Positions 25,214 to 33,774 of a stretch of DNA of 64,000 nucleotides are shown piece after piece; within the stretch, counting starts at the first letter, position 1, and each line of letters begins with the position of its first letter. The DNA is from Psychroflexus maritimus (lineage in GTDB: Bacteria; Bacteroidota; Bacteroidia; Flavobacteriales; Flavobacteriaceae), in NCBI RefSeq assembly GCF_011089875.1, contig NZ_JAANAS010000013.1, forward strand, positions 1-64,000, in the 5' to 3' direction. The translations under genes and the position numbers were made by a program. Under the pieces are notes generated by a model that was not told the origin of the DNA, searched no databases, and was given only the letters and a program-made list of their open reading frames with translations.

Positions 25214-25510
25214 TTATTTTTTCTTTTCTTCTTTTGGTTTATTTAGTGCTTGAGATAATTCGTTTGAAATAGACGATTTATCAAAAGTAAGCTTTCCAGC
25301 TCCAGACTCAATGATTACCGCATTTAGTTTTTCACTAAAATCAACAATTTTGCCGTGCATACCGCTCTTGGTAACCACTTTGTCTCCTTTTTTTAGCTCT
25401 TCAATAAACTTTTTTTCTTCCTTTTGGCGTTTCATCTGTGGTCTAATCATAAAAAAGTAGAGAACCACAAAAATCAAGAGTAAAGGAAGTAATCCTGTTA
25501 TTTGTTCCAT
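25214..25510 (-). CDS. yajC: Preprotein translocase subunit YajC
   Basis: Small SecDF-associated inner-membrane protein of 98 residues. One N-terminal transmembrane helix (about 5-22, LLPLLLIFVVLYFFMI) runs into RPQMKRQKEEKKF and KKGDKVVTKSGMHGKIV, which are hallmark YajC text. It follows the DUF1573 gene by three bases, so the two are cotranscribed. Confidence 0.94.
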   Translation of the reverse strand: MEQITGLLPLLLIFVVLYFFMIRPQMKRQKEEKKFIEELKKGDKVVTKSGMHGKIVDFSEKLNAVIIESGAGKLTFDKSSISNELSQALNKPKEEKKK

Positions 25511-25513
25511 AAT

Positions 25514-25996
25514 TTATTTTACTGGAGAACCTGCTTTTGCACCTCCTTCTTTTGGATTAACGAATGCTTTAATTCTAATCGTTTCTCTTCCAGATTCAGT
25601 GTTAGCTGTAATTCTAACTGTTTTCATTTGTTGGTTAGGTTTTCCTCTTGTGTTAAACTTCACAGTCATATCACCTTGATTACCAGGAGCAATGGCTTCA
25701 TTCTTTGGATAAGAAGGAACGGTACAACCGCAAGAAGCTTTTGCATTGCTAATGATTAAAGGTGCATCACCAGTATTTGTGAAAGTAAAAGTGTGTTCAA
25801 CCACATCTCCTTCTTCAACATTTCCAAAATCATGCTCCTTAGTATCAAAACTCAATACTGGAAATTTGTCTTCTTGGGCTGTCTTTTCAGAAGCTTCCGC
25901 TACTTTCTTTTCATCTACTTTTTTTGAAGCGTCTTCATTGCAAGAAGTAAAGGATACTAATGCAAATGAAACTAACAATAAAAATACCTTTTTCAT
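25514..25996 (-). CDS. DUF1573 lipoprotein
   Basis: A 160-residue lipoprotein with lipobox SFTSC (C19). The single DUF1573 domain (about 48-155) is Ig/MSP-like: FDTKEHDFGNVEEGDVVEHTFTFTNTGDAPLIISNAKASCGCTVP. The family is common in Bacteroidota, function unknown. It sits between nusB and yajC, the usual flavobacterial order. Confidence 0.88.
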   Translation of the reverse strand: MKKVFLLLVSFALVSFTSCNEDASKKVDEKKVAEASEKTAQEDKFPVLSFDTKEHDFGNVEEGDVVEHTFTFTNTGDAPLIISNAKASCGCTVPSYPKNEAIAPGNQGDMTVKFNTRGKPNQQMKTVRITANTESGRETIRIKAFVNPKEGGAKAGSPVK

Positions 25997-26022
25997 TTTA
26001 ATATGTTTTTAAATTTTGGTTT

Positions 26023-26030
26023 CAAAAATA
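26023..26030 (-). promoter_or_regulatory. -7 box of DUF1573-yajC
   Basis: The minus strand reads TATTTTTG, a perfect TAnnTTTG, 26 bases before the DUF1573 start. No TTG lies at the expected distance. It separates this pair from nusB transcriptionally. Confidence 0.4.
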
Positions 26031-26045
26031 AGAAAAAATAAACGA

Positions 26046-26987
26046 TTACATAAGTCCTCTGCCTATTTTATTTATTTCGCCTTTTTCTTTGTATTCTTTT
26101 GCCATTTTATCAAGTACTCCATTAATAAAAAAGCTACTTTTTGGTGTGCTGTATTCTTTGGCAATTTCTAGGTATTCATTGATGCTTACTTTTATAGGAA
26201 TACTTGGAAATTTTTTAAATTCAGCTAAGGCCATACAGATTAAAATTTGGTCAATTTCTGCTATTCTATCTTTTTCCCAACCTGGCGTTTTACCATCTGT
26301 ATCGGCAAGTAATTCATTATAATTCAAAATTGTTTTTTTAAATAGATCTTTAGCAAAATTTTTATCTTCAAAATTTTTAAACAAAGCAGGTATGTTAATT
26401 TCTTCATCCTCCTTTTTAAAATGTTGTAAAAATTTCACAAGACTTGTATTTACTATGGGGAAATCATCTAGCCAAGTAAGTTTATGGTCTTCATAGTATT
26501 CATATAAAACTTGATTTGGGGCAAGAATCTTCTTGAAAAATTTTATTATAAAATTCTTATCTTCTTTGTAGCTGGTGTATTCATTTTGTAGATATTCATG
26601 GTAAAGATCGCTTTTAAAAAGTTGATCCCAAATTTCCCTTGGAATTTCATCGTCAACAGTCCAATTTTTTAATTTTCTATCTTGAATTAGTTGTTGTAGT
26701 TCATCAGATGTTTCTAATTGACTAATAACTTGATTGTTGATGAATCTTAAATTAGGCTTTTTATCTGAAGCTGTAGCCAGGTGTTTTTTTTGTGCTAGCT
26801 CGTAATAACGTTGTGCTTGATTTTTTACTTGTATGAGTAAATCTAAATTGAGAATAAATAAATCATACATGTCTTGAATACTCTTATCCAGAAACTTTTC
26901 TTCGGTGCTTATTTGATCCCTTTTAGTTTGATTATAAGCATAAATACTTTGCATAACTTTTGTGCGAATATGTCTTCTTGTAAGCAT
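26046..26987 (-). CDS. nusB: Transcription antitermination factor NusB (long form)
   Basis: RNA-binding antitermination factor for rRNA operons. At 313 residues it is about twice the E. coli length. The canonical start LTRRHIRTKVMQSIYAYNQ is followed by a long insertion or extension (about 25-190). The classic C-terminal NusB fold then begins at KDLFKKTILNYNELL and continues through ICMALAEFKKFPSIPIKVSINEYLEIAKEYSTPKSSFFINGVLDK. This layout is normal for Bacteroidota. Confidence 0.93.
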   Translation of the reverse strand: MLTRRHIRTKVMQSIYAYNQTKRDQISTEEKFLDKSIQDMYDLFILNLDLLIQVKNQAQRYYELAQKKHLATASDKKPNLRFINNQVISQLETSDELQQLIQDRKLKNWTVDDEIPREIWDQLFKSDLYHEYLQNEYTSYKEDKNFIIKFFKKILAPNQVLYEYYEDHKLTWLDDFPIVNTSLVKFLQHFKKEDEEINIPALFKNFEDKNFAKDLFKKTILNYNELLADTDGKTPGWEKDRIAEIDQILICMALAEFKKFPSIPIKVSINEYLEIAKEYSTPKSSFFINGVLDKMAKEYKEKGEINKIGRGLM

Positions 26988-27009
26988 AAGAACTTTTAGT
27001 AATTTTGGG

Positions 27010-27017
27010 CAAAAATA
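27010..27017 (-). promoter_or_regulatory. -7 box of nusB
   Basis: Perfect TATTTTTG on the minus strand, 22 bases before the nusB ATG. The upstream region shared with mscS is 166 bases and AT-rich. Confidence 0.4.
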
Positions 27018-27129
27018 AGTTTTTTAGACACATTACCCCATTTTAATGTACTTATTTAATTGTTTTTATTGAATTAATTTGAGAGCTTAATTTAATTCAC
27101 CAACTCATCATCTATCTTAGCTTTTTTGT

Positions 27130-27137
27130 TAGTTTTG
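27130..27137 (+). promoter_or_regulatory. -7 box of mscS
   Basis: Perfect TAGTTTTG on the plus strand, 16 bases before the mscS ATG. The leader would be very short. Confidence 0.4.
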
Positions 27138-27153
27138 CATTAAATTCCAAACC

Positions 27154-28413
27154 ATGAGTGTATTTGAATTATCCCGGTATTTTTACGATTTTTTTATTGA
27201 AAAAGGCTACTCTCAACTACTAGCAAGTCGCTTAAACTTAAGTATTAATTTAGTAATAGTCTTAATTTTGGCCTACGTCCTTTTCCGTTTAATGCGCTAT
27301 ATTGCCGAAACACTTGTGGCTAATTTTGCAGCTCAATCAAAAACCAATTTTGACGATTTTTTAGTTAAAAACAAGACCTTTCTTCATCTTTCTAATTTAC
27401 TAACCATTAATTTTATTTCGTTACTCATACCAGATTTGTTCTATGATTTTTCTAATTTTGAAATTATTGCCGAAAAATTAGTTAGCGTCCTGACTGTGGT
27501 TTTTGTAATATGGCTGCTGCGAAGTATTTTACTTACACTTAAAGACTTTTTAAGAACTATTCCAGCTTTTAAAGATAAACCAGTTGATAGCTATATTCAA
27601 GTGGTAATGATTGTTTTATGGTTGTTTGCTCTAATTTTTATTTTTGGAATAGTTACAGGGCAATCAGTACTTAAGTTACTTACAGGTTTAGGAGCATTAT
27701 CGGCAGTTTTGTTATTGGTTTTTAAAGATACAATTTTAGGATTTGTTGCTAGCATTCAGGTAACAGTTAATGATACCGTTCGGATTGGCGACTGGATTAC
27801 AATGGAAAAGTACAATGCCGATGGAGATGTTTTTGAAATTAACTTAGCTTCCGTTAAAGTGAGGAATTTTGACAATACCATAACTACAATTCCTACCTAT
27901 TACTTAATTTCAGATTCCTTTAAAAACTGGCGGGGAATGGCGCAATCTGGCGGAAGAAGAATGAAGCGATCCGTTTTGATTAAAAGCCAAAGCATTAAAT
28001 TTATAACCAATCAAGAAATTGAAAAATATAAAAGTGTTCAACTTATAGCTAATTATGTTACTGAACGAAGTAACGAAATAGAAACTTTTAATTCGAATAA
28101 TAATGCCGATAAATCAGTTTTAGTTAATGGAAGGAATATGACTAATTTTGGTTTATTTAGACGATATATAGACGCTTATTTGAGAAAACATCCAGGCGTT
28201 AATCAGGAAATGATGATTATGTGCAGGCATCTTGCTCCAACACCAAATGGAGTGCCACTAGAAATTTATGCGTTTAGTGCAGATAAAACTTGGGCTAAAT
28301 ATGAAGGAATAATGGCCGATATTTTTGACCATGTCTTCGCTTCAGTACCTTATTTTGATTTAGAAGTTTTTGAATATCCTACAGGAACTGATTTTTCAAA
28401 TTTCCCTAAGTAA
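27154..28413 (+). CDS. MscS-family mechanosensitive channel
   Basis: A 419-residue small-conductance channel that opens under membrane tension. The N-terminal helices lie at about 25-48, 75-95 and 100-118, then 145-165. The pore helix with its Gly/Ala pattern is VLKLLTGLGALSAVLLLVFKDTILGFVASIQVTVNDTVRIGDWI (about 170-213). A beta domain and a long C-terminal domain (about 235-419) follow, resembling the YbdG/MscM-like subgroup. Single gene. Confidence 0.9.
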   Translation: MSVFELSRYFYDFFIEKGYSQLLASRLNLSINLVIVLILAYVLFRLMRYIAETLVANFAAQSKTNFDDFLVKNKTFLHLSNLLTINFISLLIPDLFYDFSNFEIIAEKLVSVLTVVFVIWLLRSILLTLKDFLRTIPAFKDKPVDSYIQVVMIVLWLFALIFIFGIVTGQSVLKLLTGLGALSAVLLLVFKDTILGFVASIQVTVNDTVRIGDWITMEKYNADGDVFEINLASVKVRNFDNTITTIPTYYLISDSFKNWRGMAQSGGRRMKRSVLIKSQSIKFITNQEIEKYKSVQLIANYVTERSNEIETFNSNNNADKSVLVNGRNMTNFGLFRRYIDAYLRKHPGVNQEMMIMCRHLAPTPNGVPLEIYAFSADKTWAKYEGIMADIFDHVFASVPYFDLEVFEYPTGTDFSNFPK

Positions 28414-28485
28414 CGATTTGGCTACTAACCTAACTACTTTCTTGTTGTTATTCAATTTTTTTGTAAATTGAAAAAAATAATCATT

Positions 28486-29916
28486 ATGATGAAATATTAT
28501 TACTTAGTATTAATCTTTGTTTGTTTTGCTTGTAAGAATGATTCTAAAAACACTAAAAGTTTATCAGAGAATTTAAAATTGAGCAAGGTTGAAGTTGATC
28601 TCCAGGAAATAAAAGAACGAGGAAAACTTCGCGCTATTACTACCTACAGCGGAACTACTTTTTTTCTTTATCGCGGCAGAACCATGGGGTTTGAGTATGA
28701 GTTGCTTACGCGTTTGGCAGATTATTTAGAGGTAGAACTAGAAGTTGTAATAGCAAGAAATGAAGATGAGTTGATGGAAATGCTCCTTGCTGGTGAAGGC
28801 GATTTGATTGCTTATGGTTACACTATTTTACCTAGCCGAAAAGAATATATAGAATTTACCAATCCTCTTTATTTTTCAAATCAGGTTTTAGTTCAGAGAA
28901 AACCTGATAATTGGCGAAGAATGAAATTGCATCAGATCAAAAACCGTTTAATTACTGATCCAATTCAACTTATTGGTGACACGGTTTCAGTAAAAAAGAA
29001 TTCTTCTTACGCTGAGCGGATGAAGTCCTTAAGCCAGGAAATAGGTGGTGAAATTGTTATCGATACCATTCCAGGAACAAAAACCACAGAAGAAATAATA
29101 AAAATGGTGGTGGATGGCAAAATCAAATACACTGTTGTAGATCAGAATATTGCCAATATTAATGCTTCTTATTACCCTATTTTAGATGCCAATACTCAAG
29201 TTAGTTTTTCACAACAAATTGGCTGGGGCGTAAGAAAAAATTCTCCTGTATTGCTTGAAGCTGTAAATACCTGGATTGATGAATTTAAAAAAGAAGTCGA
29301 TTTCCATGTAATTTTTAATAAATATTACAAGAATAAACGCAAATATAAAGCTCGCGTAAAAAGCGAATTCTACAGCATTAATGATGAGAAGATTAGTCCC
29401 TATGATGATATGATTAAAAAATACGCTGAAGAAATTGGTTGGGATTGGCGATTATTAGCTTCATTAACTTTTCAAGAATCGAAATTTCAAGCTCAATCAG
29501 AATCTTGGGCAGGAGCTAGAGGATTAATGCAAATCATGCCAGAAACTGCCAAAGAACTCAATATTAATCCAAACGACCCATACGAAAGTGTGAAAGGTGG
29601 AACCTATTACTTAAAACAGTTATGGGAAAAAAATGATGACATCCAAGATTCCATTCAACGTATTAAATTTACTTTAGCGGCTTACAATTGTGGTTATGCT
29701 CATCTTAAAGATGCCCAACGGATAGCTAAATTAAAAGACAGAGATCCTCTTGTTTGGGATGATAATGTAGAATTGTCTATTTTGGATTTATCGCAGCCTG
29801 AATATTATAACCTCCCCGAAATGAGGTACGGTTATGTAAGAGGTATTGAACCTTATAATTATGTCAAACAAATCTTTAAACGCTATGAGCATTATAAAAA
29901 ATTCATTGAAGAATAA
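28486..29916 (+). CDS. mltF: MltF-like membrane-bound lytic transglycosylase
   Basis: Peptidoglycan-cleaving lipoprotein with two domains. A periplasmic solute-binding-like domain covers about 35-270 (RGKLRAITTYSGTTFFLYRGRTMGFEYELLTRLADYL). An SLT domain covers about 290-450 with catalytic E in ASLTFQESKFQ, then GARGLMQIMPETAKEL and LAAYNCGYAHL. The lipobox is IFVCFACKN. A TTG at 28468 in the same frame lies within a -7-like TAAATTG, so ATG 28486 or 28489 is used. The next gene overlaps the 3' end. Confidence 0.9.
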   Translation: MMKYYYLVLIFVCFACKNDSKNTKSLSENLKLSKVEVDLQEIKERGKLRAITTYSGTTFFLYRGRTMGFEYELLTRLADYLEVELEVVIARNEDELMEMLLAGEGDLIAYGYTILPSRKEYIEFTNPLYFSNQVLVQRKPDNWRRMKLHQIKNRLITDPIQLIGDTVSVKKNSSYAERMKSLSQEIGGEIVIDTIPGTKTTEEIIKMVVDGKIKYTVVDQNIANINASYYPILDANTQVSFSQQIGWGVRKNSPVLLEAVNTWIDEFKKEVDFHVIFNKYYKNKRKYKARVKSEFYSINDEKISPYDDMIKKYAEEIGWDWRLLASLTFQESKFQAQSESWAGARGLMQIMPETAKELNINPNDPYESVKGGTYYLKQLWEKNDDIQDSIQRIKFTLAAYNCGYAHLKDAQRIAKLKDRDPLVWDDNVELSILDLSQPEYYNLPEMRYGYVRGIEPYNYVKQIFKRYEHYKKFIEE

Positions 29917-30520
29917 TATTCTGCCTATTCATAGCAGCGGCTTACTTGCTGTTTTTGTACTTATACATCTTACTTCTTGCGGAAGTAGTATTAAATTAAA
30001 GGATGTAGAACTTTCAGAAATCAGCATAGACACTTCTTTTTATTTTGATAATTTTCCTTATATGACTAACCAAACCAATTATAGATTTATCTCATTTTTG
30101 GATGCATTAGCTATAACCGATACTCCTACGGGAGCTATCTATATGGATTTTACTGAAGATGAAGACCTGCGTATAAGTTACCAAAATCAACGTGGCAAAT
30201 TAGTGTCTAAAACCTATACAGGAACATTTGAAAATAATTATTACCAAGTTTATTTTGAACGTAAAAATATAGGTTTACCTCCCTTGTATTGGGAAACTAA
30301 AATAGACAGAATGCAGCTAGCTATCAATAAAGAAGGGAGTTTAGTAATCAATCATAAATACAAGCATGGCAAGTATTACTTTTTTGGATTGATTTTCCAC
30401 AATGTAACTGATGACCTTCTTTATGACCAACAGGTAAGTAGAAACCAACAACAGTTGTTTTTTCGTAAAAAAAATGAATCGGATATGACTTCAGAAGAAG
30501 ATTTTAGACTTTTCCTTTAG
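29885..30520 (+). CDS. Hypothetical lipoprotein
   Basis: No family recognised. From ATG 29885 the protein has 211 residues and a lipoprotein signal (LLAVFVLIHLTSC, C near 32). The rest is probably a beta-rich domain with many aromatic residues (YYQVYFERKNIGLPPLYWETKIDRMQLAINKEGSLVINHKY). The start overlaps mltF by 32 bases, so it is translationally linked and may assist in wall turnover. Earlier in-frame ATGs at 29846 and 29861 lie deeper in mltF and would add residues before the signal. Confidence 0.6.
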   Translation: MSIIKNSLKNNILPIHSSGLLAVFVLIHLTSCGSSIKLKDVELSEISIDTSFYFDNFPYMTNQTNYRFISFLDALAITDTPTGAIYMDFTEDEDLRISYQNQRGKLVSKTYTGTFENNYYQVYFERKNIGLPPLYWETKIDRMQLAINKEGSLVINHKYKHGKYYFFGLIFHNVTDDLLYDQQVSRNQQQLFFRKKNESDMTSEEDFRLFL

Positions 30521-31134
30521 TTAAAATCAGGAAAGATATTTTCTATATAGGTTTCCTTGTTAAAGTCTAACAAGAAACTAATCATTTGTTCATCAGCATC
30601 CTCCTCTTCTTCAAGCAAAGTGATATAGGCATCTACTTGTTCAAAGTCTTCTAACAAAATGTATGAAAACACAATCCCCACTAAGCTGTCAAAATTTTCA
30701 GATTCTGTTTCCGCGTTAGTTTTTTTCTCAGCTTCTATTCGTTTTTCAAATTTCTCTATACTTGTTCTGTAATGTTCAAAGGCTTTTTCTTGATTTCCTT
30801 TTTTTTCTTCAAAAATTCCAGCAAGCACCCAGTTTTCAGCAACTTCTGGAGCTTTTGTGGTAATAAGGTCTATTTCCTTAATCGCTTTATCGTATTCAGA
30901 ATTGTTCAGGAAAATTTCAACTTTGTTAACATGCGGTTCTTCATAATTACTATCTATGTCAATGGCTTTGTTAAATAAATTTAAGGCTTCATCGTAATTA
31001 CCGGCCTGCATTTTTATCAGCCCTTCGTTATTTACTTGTTCGGCTTCTTCTTTTATTTCAACACCTTTCTTTTTATCATTTTCACAAGCCAAAGTTAGAA
31101 TAGCTAGTATAAAAAATATTAGATTTTTTTTCAT
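30517..31134 (-). CDS. TPR-repeat lipoprotein
   Basis: A 205-residue lipoprotein with signal MKKNLIFFILAILTLACEND (C17). Three tetratricopeptide-like units cover about 35-140: EGLIKMQAGNYDEALNLFNKAIDIDSNYEEPH, then YDKAIKEIDLITTKAPEVAENWVLAG, then GNQEKAFEHYRTSIEKFEKRI. It is probably a scaffold for an envelope complex with unknown partners. Its stop overlaps the convergent gene by four bases. Confidence 0.75.
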   Translation of the reverse strand: MKKNLIFFILAILTLACENDKKKGVEIKEEAEQVNNEGLIKMQAGNYDEALNLFNKAIDIDSNYEEPHVNKVEIFLNNSEYDKAIKEIDLITTKAPEVAENWVLAGIFEEKKGNQEKAFEHYRTSIEKFEKRIEAEKKTNAETESENFDSLVGIVFSYILLEDFEQVDAYITLLEEEEDADEQMISFLLDFNKETYIENIFPDFN

Positions 31135-31214
31135 CGGTTTAATTTTATGAAAATAGAAAATTAAGTCAATTTTAAATGTAAAAAATGACCTGATCTAAAT
31201 TTTATTGTTTCAAT

Positions 31215-32135
31215 TTAATCTTCAGTAGGCCACGTAGGGTCTAAGTAATCTGGTGTACCGTTTCCATTAGAATCGGGAAAAGGTTGAATCAAATTTCCAT
31301 CCTCATCAAATTCAACTTCATCTCTGGTTAAGACTCCGTCACCATCATCATCAACATCAATAAAGTTAGGAGAGCCATCATTGTTGCTATCGGTGTCAAG
31401 AACATCTCGTGTGTCTTCTAAATCTTCTAACCAACTCGGAATTCCATCTCCATCGTGATCGGTTTCCCTGCTTCGGTACATTTGAAAAGAAAAAATAATT
31501 GGTTCATAACTTCGAATTCCGCTTCCTGTAGGTGGAACGGCAAAATAAGCAACTCCAGATGGAACAAAAACAGCGCCATAGCCAAAATCATCATCAAAAA
31601 AGAAAGTGCCATCATTGTTTTCTGTAAAATCACCTGCGCCTCTATATTCTACCAAAGCTTCTCTAAGTCCTCTAATGCTTTGCGTGTTATCTAACCAAGT
31701 AGGATTTGGAATATCCTCAAAGACTGTTTTCCTAATGGTTTGACCTCTTAGTGTTAAAAATACTGAATCTGCAAAAGTAGGTTTTCTGCGTTCTGAATTA
31801 CCTTCTCTAATTTTTAAATAATATAAGGTATAATCTACACCTTGTTGAGTTATTACCTTTGATTCTAAAAATTCAGATTCAATAATAGGAGATTCTTCGG
31901 TATCTTCATCTAATTCGTGAAAAACCAAATTCCTTAAATTATTATTTGAAGAATTTTCTTCAATTTCATAATAATGTGTTTCTAAGAAATTTTCTATTTC
32001 AATTTTGTTTTCGTCTCTTACTTCGGTAGGGTCTCTAACATCTGCAAAATCATTATCGTCATCGTCATCGTCACAAGAAATATTGAAAGCAACAATAAAT
32101 AGCAATAGAATTAAAGGTAGGTTTTTCAACTTCAT
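31215..32135 (-). CDS. FKBP-type peptidyl-prolyl isomerase-like lipoprotein with acidic repeats
   Basis: A 306-residue lipoprotein (lipobox FNISCDDDDDD, C21). An FKBP-like domain spans about 100-215 with DSVFLTLRGQTI, TWLDNTQSIRGLREALVEYRGAG and FFDDDFGYGAVFVPSGVAYFAVPP. The C-terminal 90 residues are Asp/Gly/Asn-rich (TDHDGDGIPSWLEDLEDTRD, DVDDDGDGVLTRDE), like calcium-binding thrombospondin type-3 repeats. Similar proteins are widespread in Flavobacteriaceae. Isomerase activity is not certain because key FKBP residues are diverged. Confidence 0.75.
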   Translation of the reverse strand: MKLKNLPLILLLFIVAFNISCDDDDDDNDFADVRDPTEVRDENKIEIENFLETHYYEIEENSSNNNLRNLVFHELDEDTEESPIIESEFLESKVITQQGVDYTLYYLKIREGNSERRKPTFADSVFLTLRGQTIRKTVFEDIPNPTWLDNTQSIRGLREALVEYRGAGDFTENNDGTFFFDDDFGYGAVFVPSGVAYFAVPPTGSGIRSYEPIIFSFQMYRSRETDHDGDGIPSWLEDLEDTRDVLDTDSNNDGSPNFIDVDDDGDGVLTRDEVEFDEDGNLIQPFPDSNGNGTPDYLDPTWPTED

Positions 32136-32148
32136 TATTTATCTTAAA

Positions 32149-32182
32149 TTTGGGTGCAAGATACGATTTTCTCTTATTTTTG
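32149..32182 (+). promoter_or_regulatory. Promoter of the hslR operon
   Basis: TTTG at 32149-32152 and a perfect TATTTTTG at 32175-32182 lie 26 bases apart start to start. It is followed 32 bases later by ATG 32215. This rules out the longer reading of hslR that starts at 32005 inside the neighbouring lipoprotein gene. Confidence 0.6.
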
Positions 32183-32214
32183 TGAAGTGTAAACGAAAGA
32201 GTCTTGAAAAGATT

Positions 32215-32601
32215 ATGCGAATAGACAAATACTTATGGTGTGTACGCTACTTTAAAACAAGAAGCATAGCAACTAAAGCCTGCAAAAATGGGCAAGTAAA
32301 AATTAGAGGAGAGGCGGTTAAACCTTCAAGAGAGGTTTTTCCTGAAGATGTTGTTGAACTTAGAAAAAATCAGATTAATTACAGAATAAAAGTTCTTGAT
32401 TATCCTGATTCTAGGGTGGGAGCAAAGCTAGTTTCCATTTATTGTATGGATATTACGCCAAAAGAAAACCTAGAAAAACTTGACCTATTGAAGTATTCGA
32501 AAGAATATTACAGGAAAAAAGGTACAGGAAGACCTACCAAGAAAGACCGAAGAGAAATTGATGACTACTTAGATATTGATAATGAATATGACGAAATCTA
32601 A
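32215..32601 (+). CDS. hslR: S4-domain RNA-binding protein, HslR-like
   Basis: A 128-residue heat-shock protein 15-like S4 protein, which binds stalled 50S subunits carrying peptidyl-tRNA. The S4 domain is at the very start (MRIDKYLWCVRYFKTRSIATKACKNGQVKIRGEAVKPSREV), and the tail is basic (KEYYRKKGTGRPTKKDRREID). It overlaps the next gene by about 20 bases. Confidence 0.92.
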   Translation: MRIDKYLWCVRYFKTRSIATKACKNGQVKIRGEAVKPSREVFPEDVVELRKNQINYRIKVLDYPDSRVGAKLVSIYCMDITPKENLEKLDLLKYSKEYYRKKGTGRPTKKDRREIDDYLDIDNEYDEI

Positions 32602-33175
32602 CACCCAAATTTTTTGGGAAAAAAAATATAAAAAACAGGATATAGGATGGGATATAGGTCAAGTTTCTCCTCCTTTGAAAGCCTTTTTTGATGGACTAAC
32701 CGATAAAAATCAGCAAATTTTAATTCCAGGCGCAGGAAATGCTCACGAAGCAGCTTATTTACATCAAAATGATTTTACTAATGTTCATGTATTAGATATA
32801 TCACATCCTCCTTTAGATAAGTTTAAAAAAAACTATCCGAGTTTTCCTCAAAACCATATTCATCAAGCTAATTTTTTTGATTTTGGAGGTCAGTTTGATA
32901 TGATTATAGAACAGACCTTTTATTGTGCAATTCCACCAATTAAAAGGGATGAATATGTACATAAGATGTATTCCTTGCTGAAAAATAAAGCTCATTTGGT
33001 AGGGCTTTTGTTTGATTTTCCGCTTACCAATGAAGGTCCTCCCTACGGAGGAAGTAAAAAAGAATACCAGCGTAGATTTCAAGATTATTTTAATTTTCAA
33101 AAGCTTGAACAGGCTTATAATTCTCATCCTAAAAGACAAGGAAAAGAACTCTTTATTAATTTTCAGAAAAAATGA
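32582..33175 (+). CDS. SAM-dependent methyltransferase, thiopurine S-methyltransferase-like
   Basis: A 197-residue class I methyltransferase of the TPMT type. The family entry FWEKKYKKQDIGWDIGQVSPPLKAF is at about 9-33, followed by SAM motif I ILIPGAGNAHEAAYL (about 46-60) and DMIIEQTFYCAIPP. The family moves methyl groups to thiols or halides. The substrate here is unknown. ATG 32582 or 32588 lies inside the end of hslR, and a TTG at 32576 is possible. It overlaps the next gene by four bases. Confidence 0.85.
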   Translation: MNMTKSNTQIFWEKKYKKQDIGWDIGQVSPPLKAFFDGLTDKNQQILIPGAGNAHEAAYLHQNDFTNVHVLDISHPPLDKFKKNYPSFPQNHIHQANFFDFGGQFDMIIEQTFYCAIPPIKRDEYVHKMYSLLKNKAHLVGLLFDFPLTNEGPPYGGSKKEYQRRFQDYFNFQKLEQAYNSHPKRQGKELFINFQKK

Positions 33176-33666
33176 AAAAAACAAAAATATTAAATCAGCA
33201 ACAAGTTTATCATAAAGCAAAGCGAATTGCTTTTCAGATTTATGAAGACCATAGTAATGAAAATCAATTAGTCTTAGCAGGAATAGCCAAATCAGGTTTT
33301 AAATTTGCAGAACTACTTAAGACTTACCTTGAAGAAATTTCGCCTATTCAGGTAGAATTATGTGAAGTTCATATCAATAAAAAAAATCCTCTAAATTCAG
33401 ATCATTCTGATTTACAAGTGTCAAGTTACAAAAATAAATCAGTAGTTATTGTAGATGATGTGCTTAACTCTGGAGCTACGTTGATTTACGCTGTTAAAAA
33501 ATTCCTTGAAGTTCCGTTAAAGCAACTTAAAACAGCTGTTTTAGTAGATAGGAGTCACAAAAAATTCCCTGTAAAAGCAGATTATAAAGGACTTTCGCTA
33601 TCTACTTCTTTAAACGAAATGATTCAAGTAAGCTTTGATCCAGAAGTTCAAGTGGATTTGTATTGA
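33172..33666 (+). CDS. Phosphoribosyltransferase-family protein (PyrR-like fold)
   Basis: A 164-residue type I phosphoribosyltransferase. The PRPP-binding loop SVVIVDDVLNSGATLIYAV is at about 88-106. The N-terminal LVLAGIAKSGFKFAELL carries the PPi loop. The size and sequence are near PyrR, but the specificity is not settled. The start ATGA overlaps the methyltransferase stop, which makes a three-gene operon with hslR. Confidence 0.82.
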   Translation: MKKTKILNQQQVYHKAKRIAFQIYEDHSNENQLVLAGIAKSGFKFAELLKTYLEEISPIQVELCEVHINKKNPLNSDHSDLQVSSYKNKSVVIVDDVLNSGATLIYAVKKFLEVPLKQLKTAVLVDRSHKKFPVKADYKGLSLSTSLNEMIQVSFDPEVQVDLY

Positions 33667-33753
33667 TTACTAATAATTGATAAATTGATTATTTTGAGCC
33701 AATTTTGCTAGCTTTTAATGTGAATTTCGTAAATTTACCCTCAATTTCTTATA

Positions 33754-33765
33754 AAGTTTAAACTT
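33754..33765. promoter_or_regulatory. 12-bp palindrome before icmF
   Basis: AAGTTTAAACTT is a perfect palindrome ending nine bases before the icmF ATG. It could be an operator or chance in AT-rich DNA. Confidence 0.2.
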
Positions 33766-33774
33766 ATAAAACTA

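Noticed and set aside
32005-32214. 70-codon 5' extension of hslR
   Set aside because: It overlaps the divergent FKBP-like gene, contains the hslR promoter, and the S4 domain starts exactly at ATG 32215.
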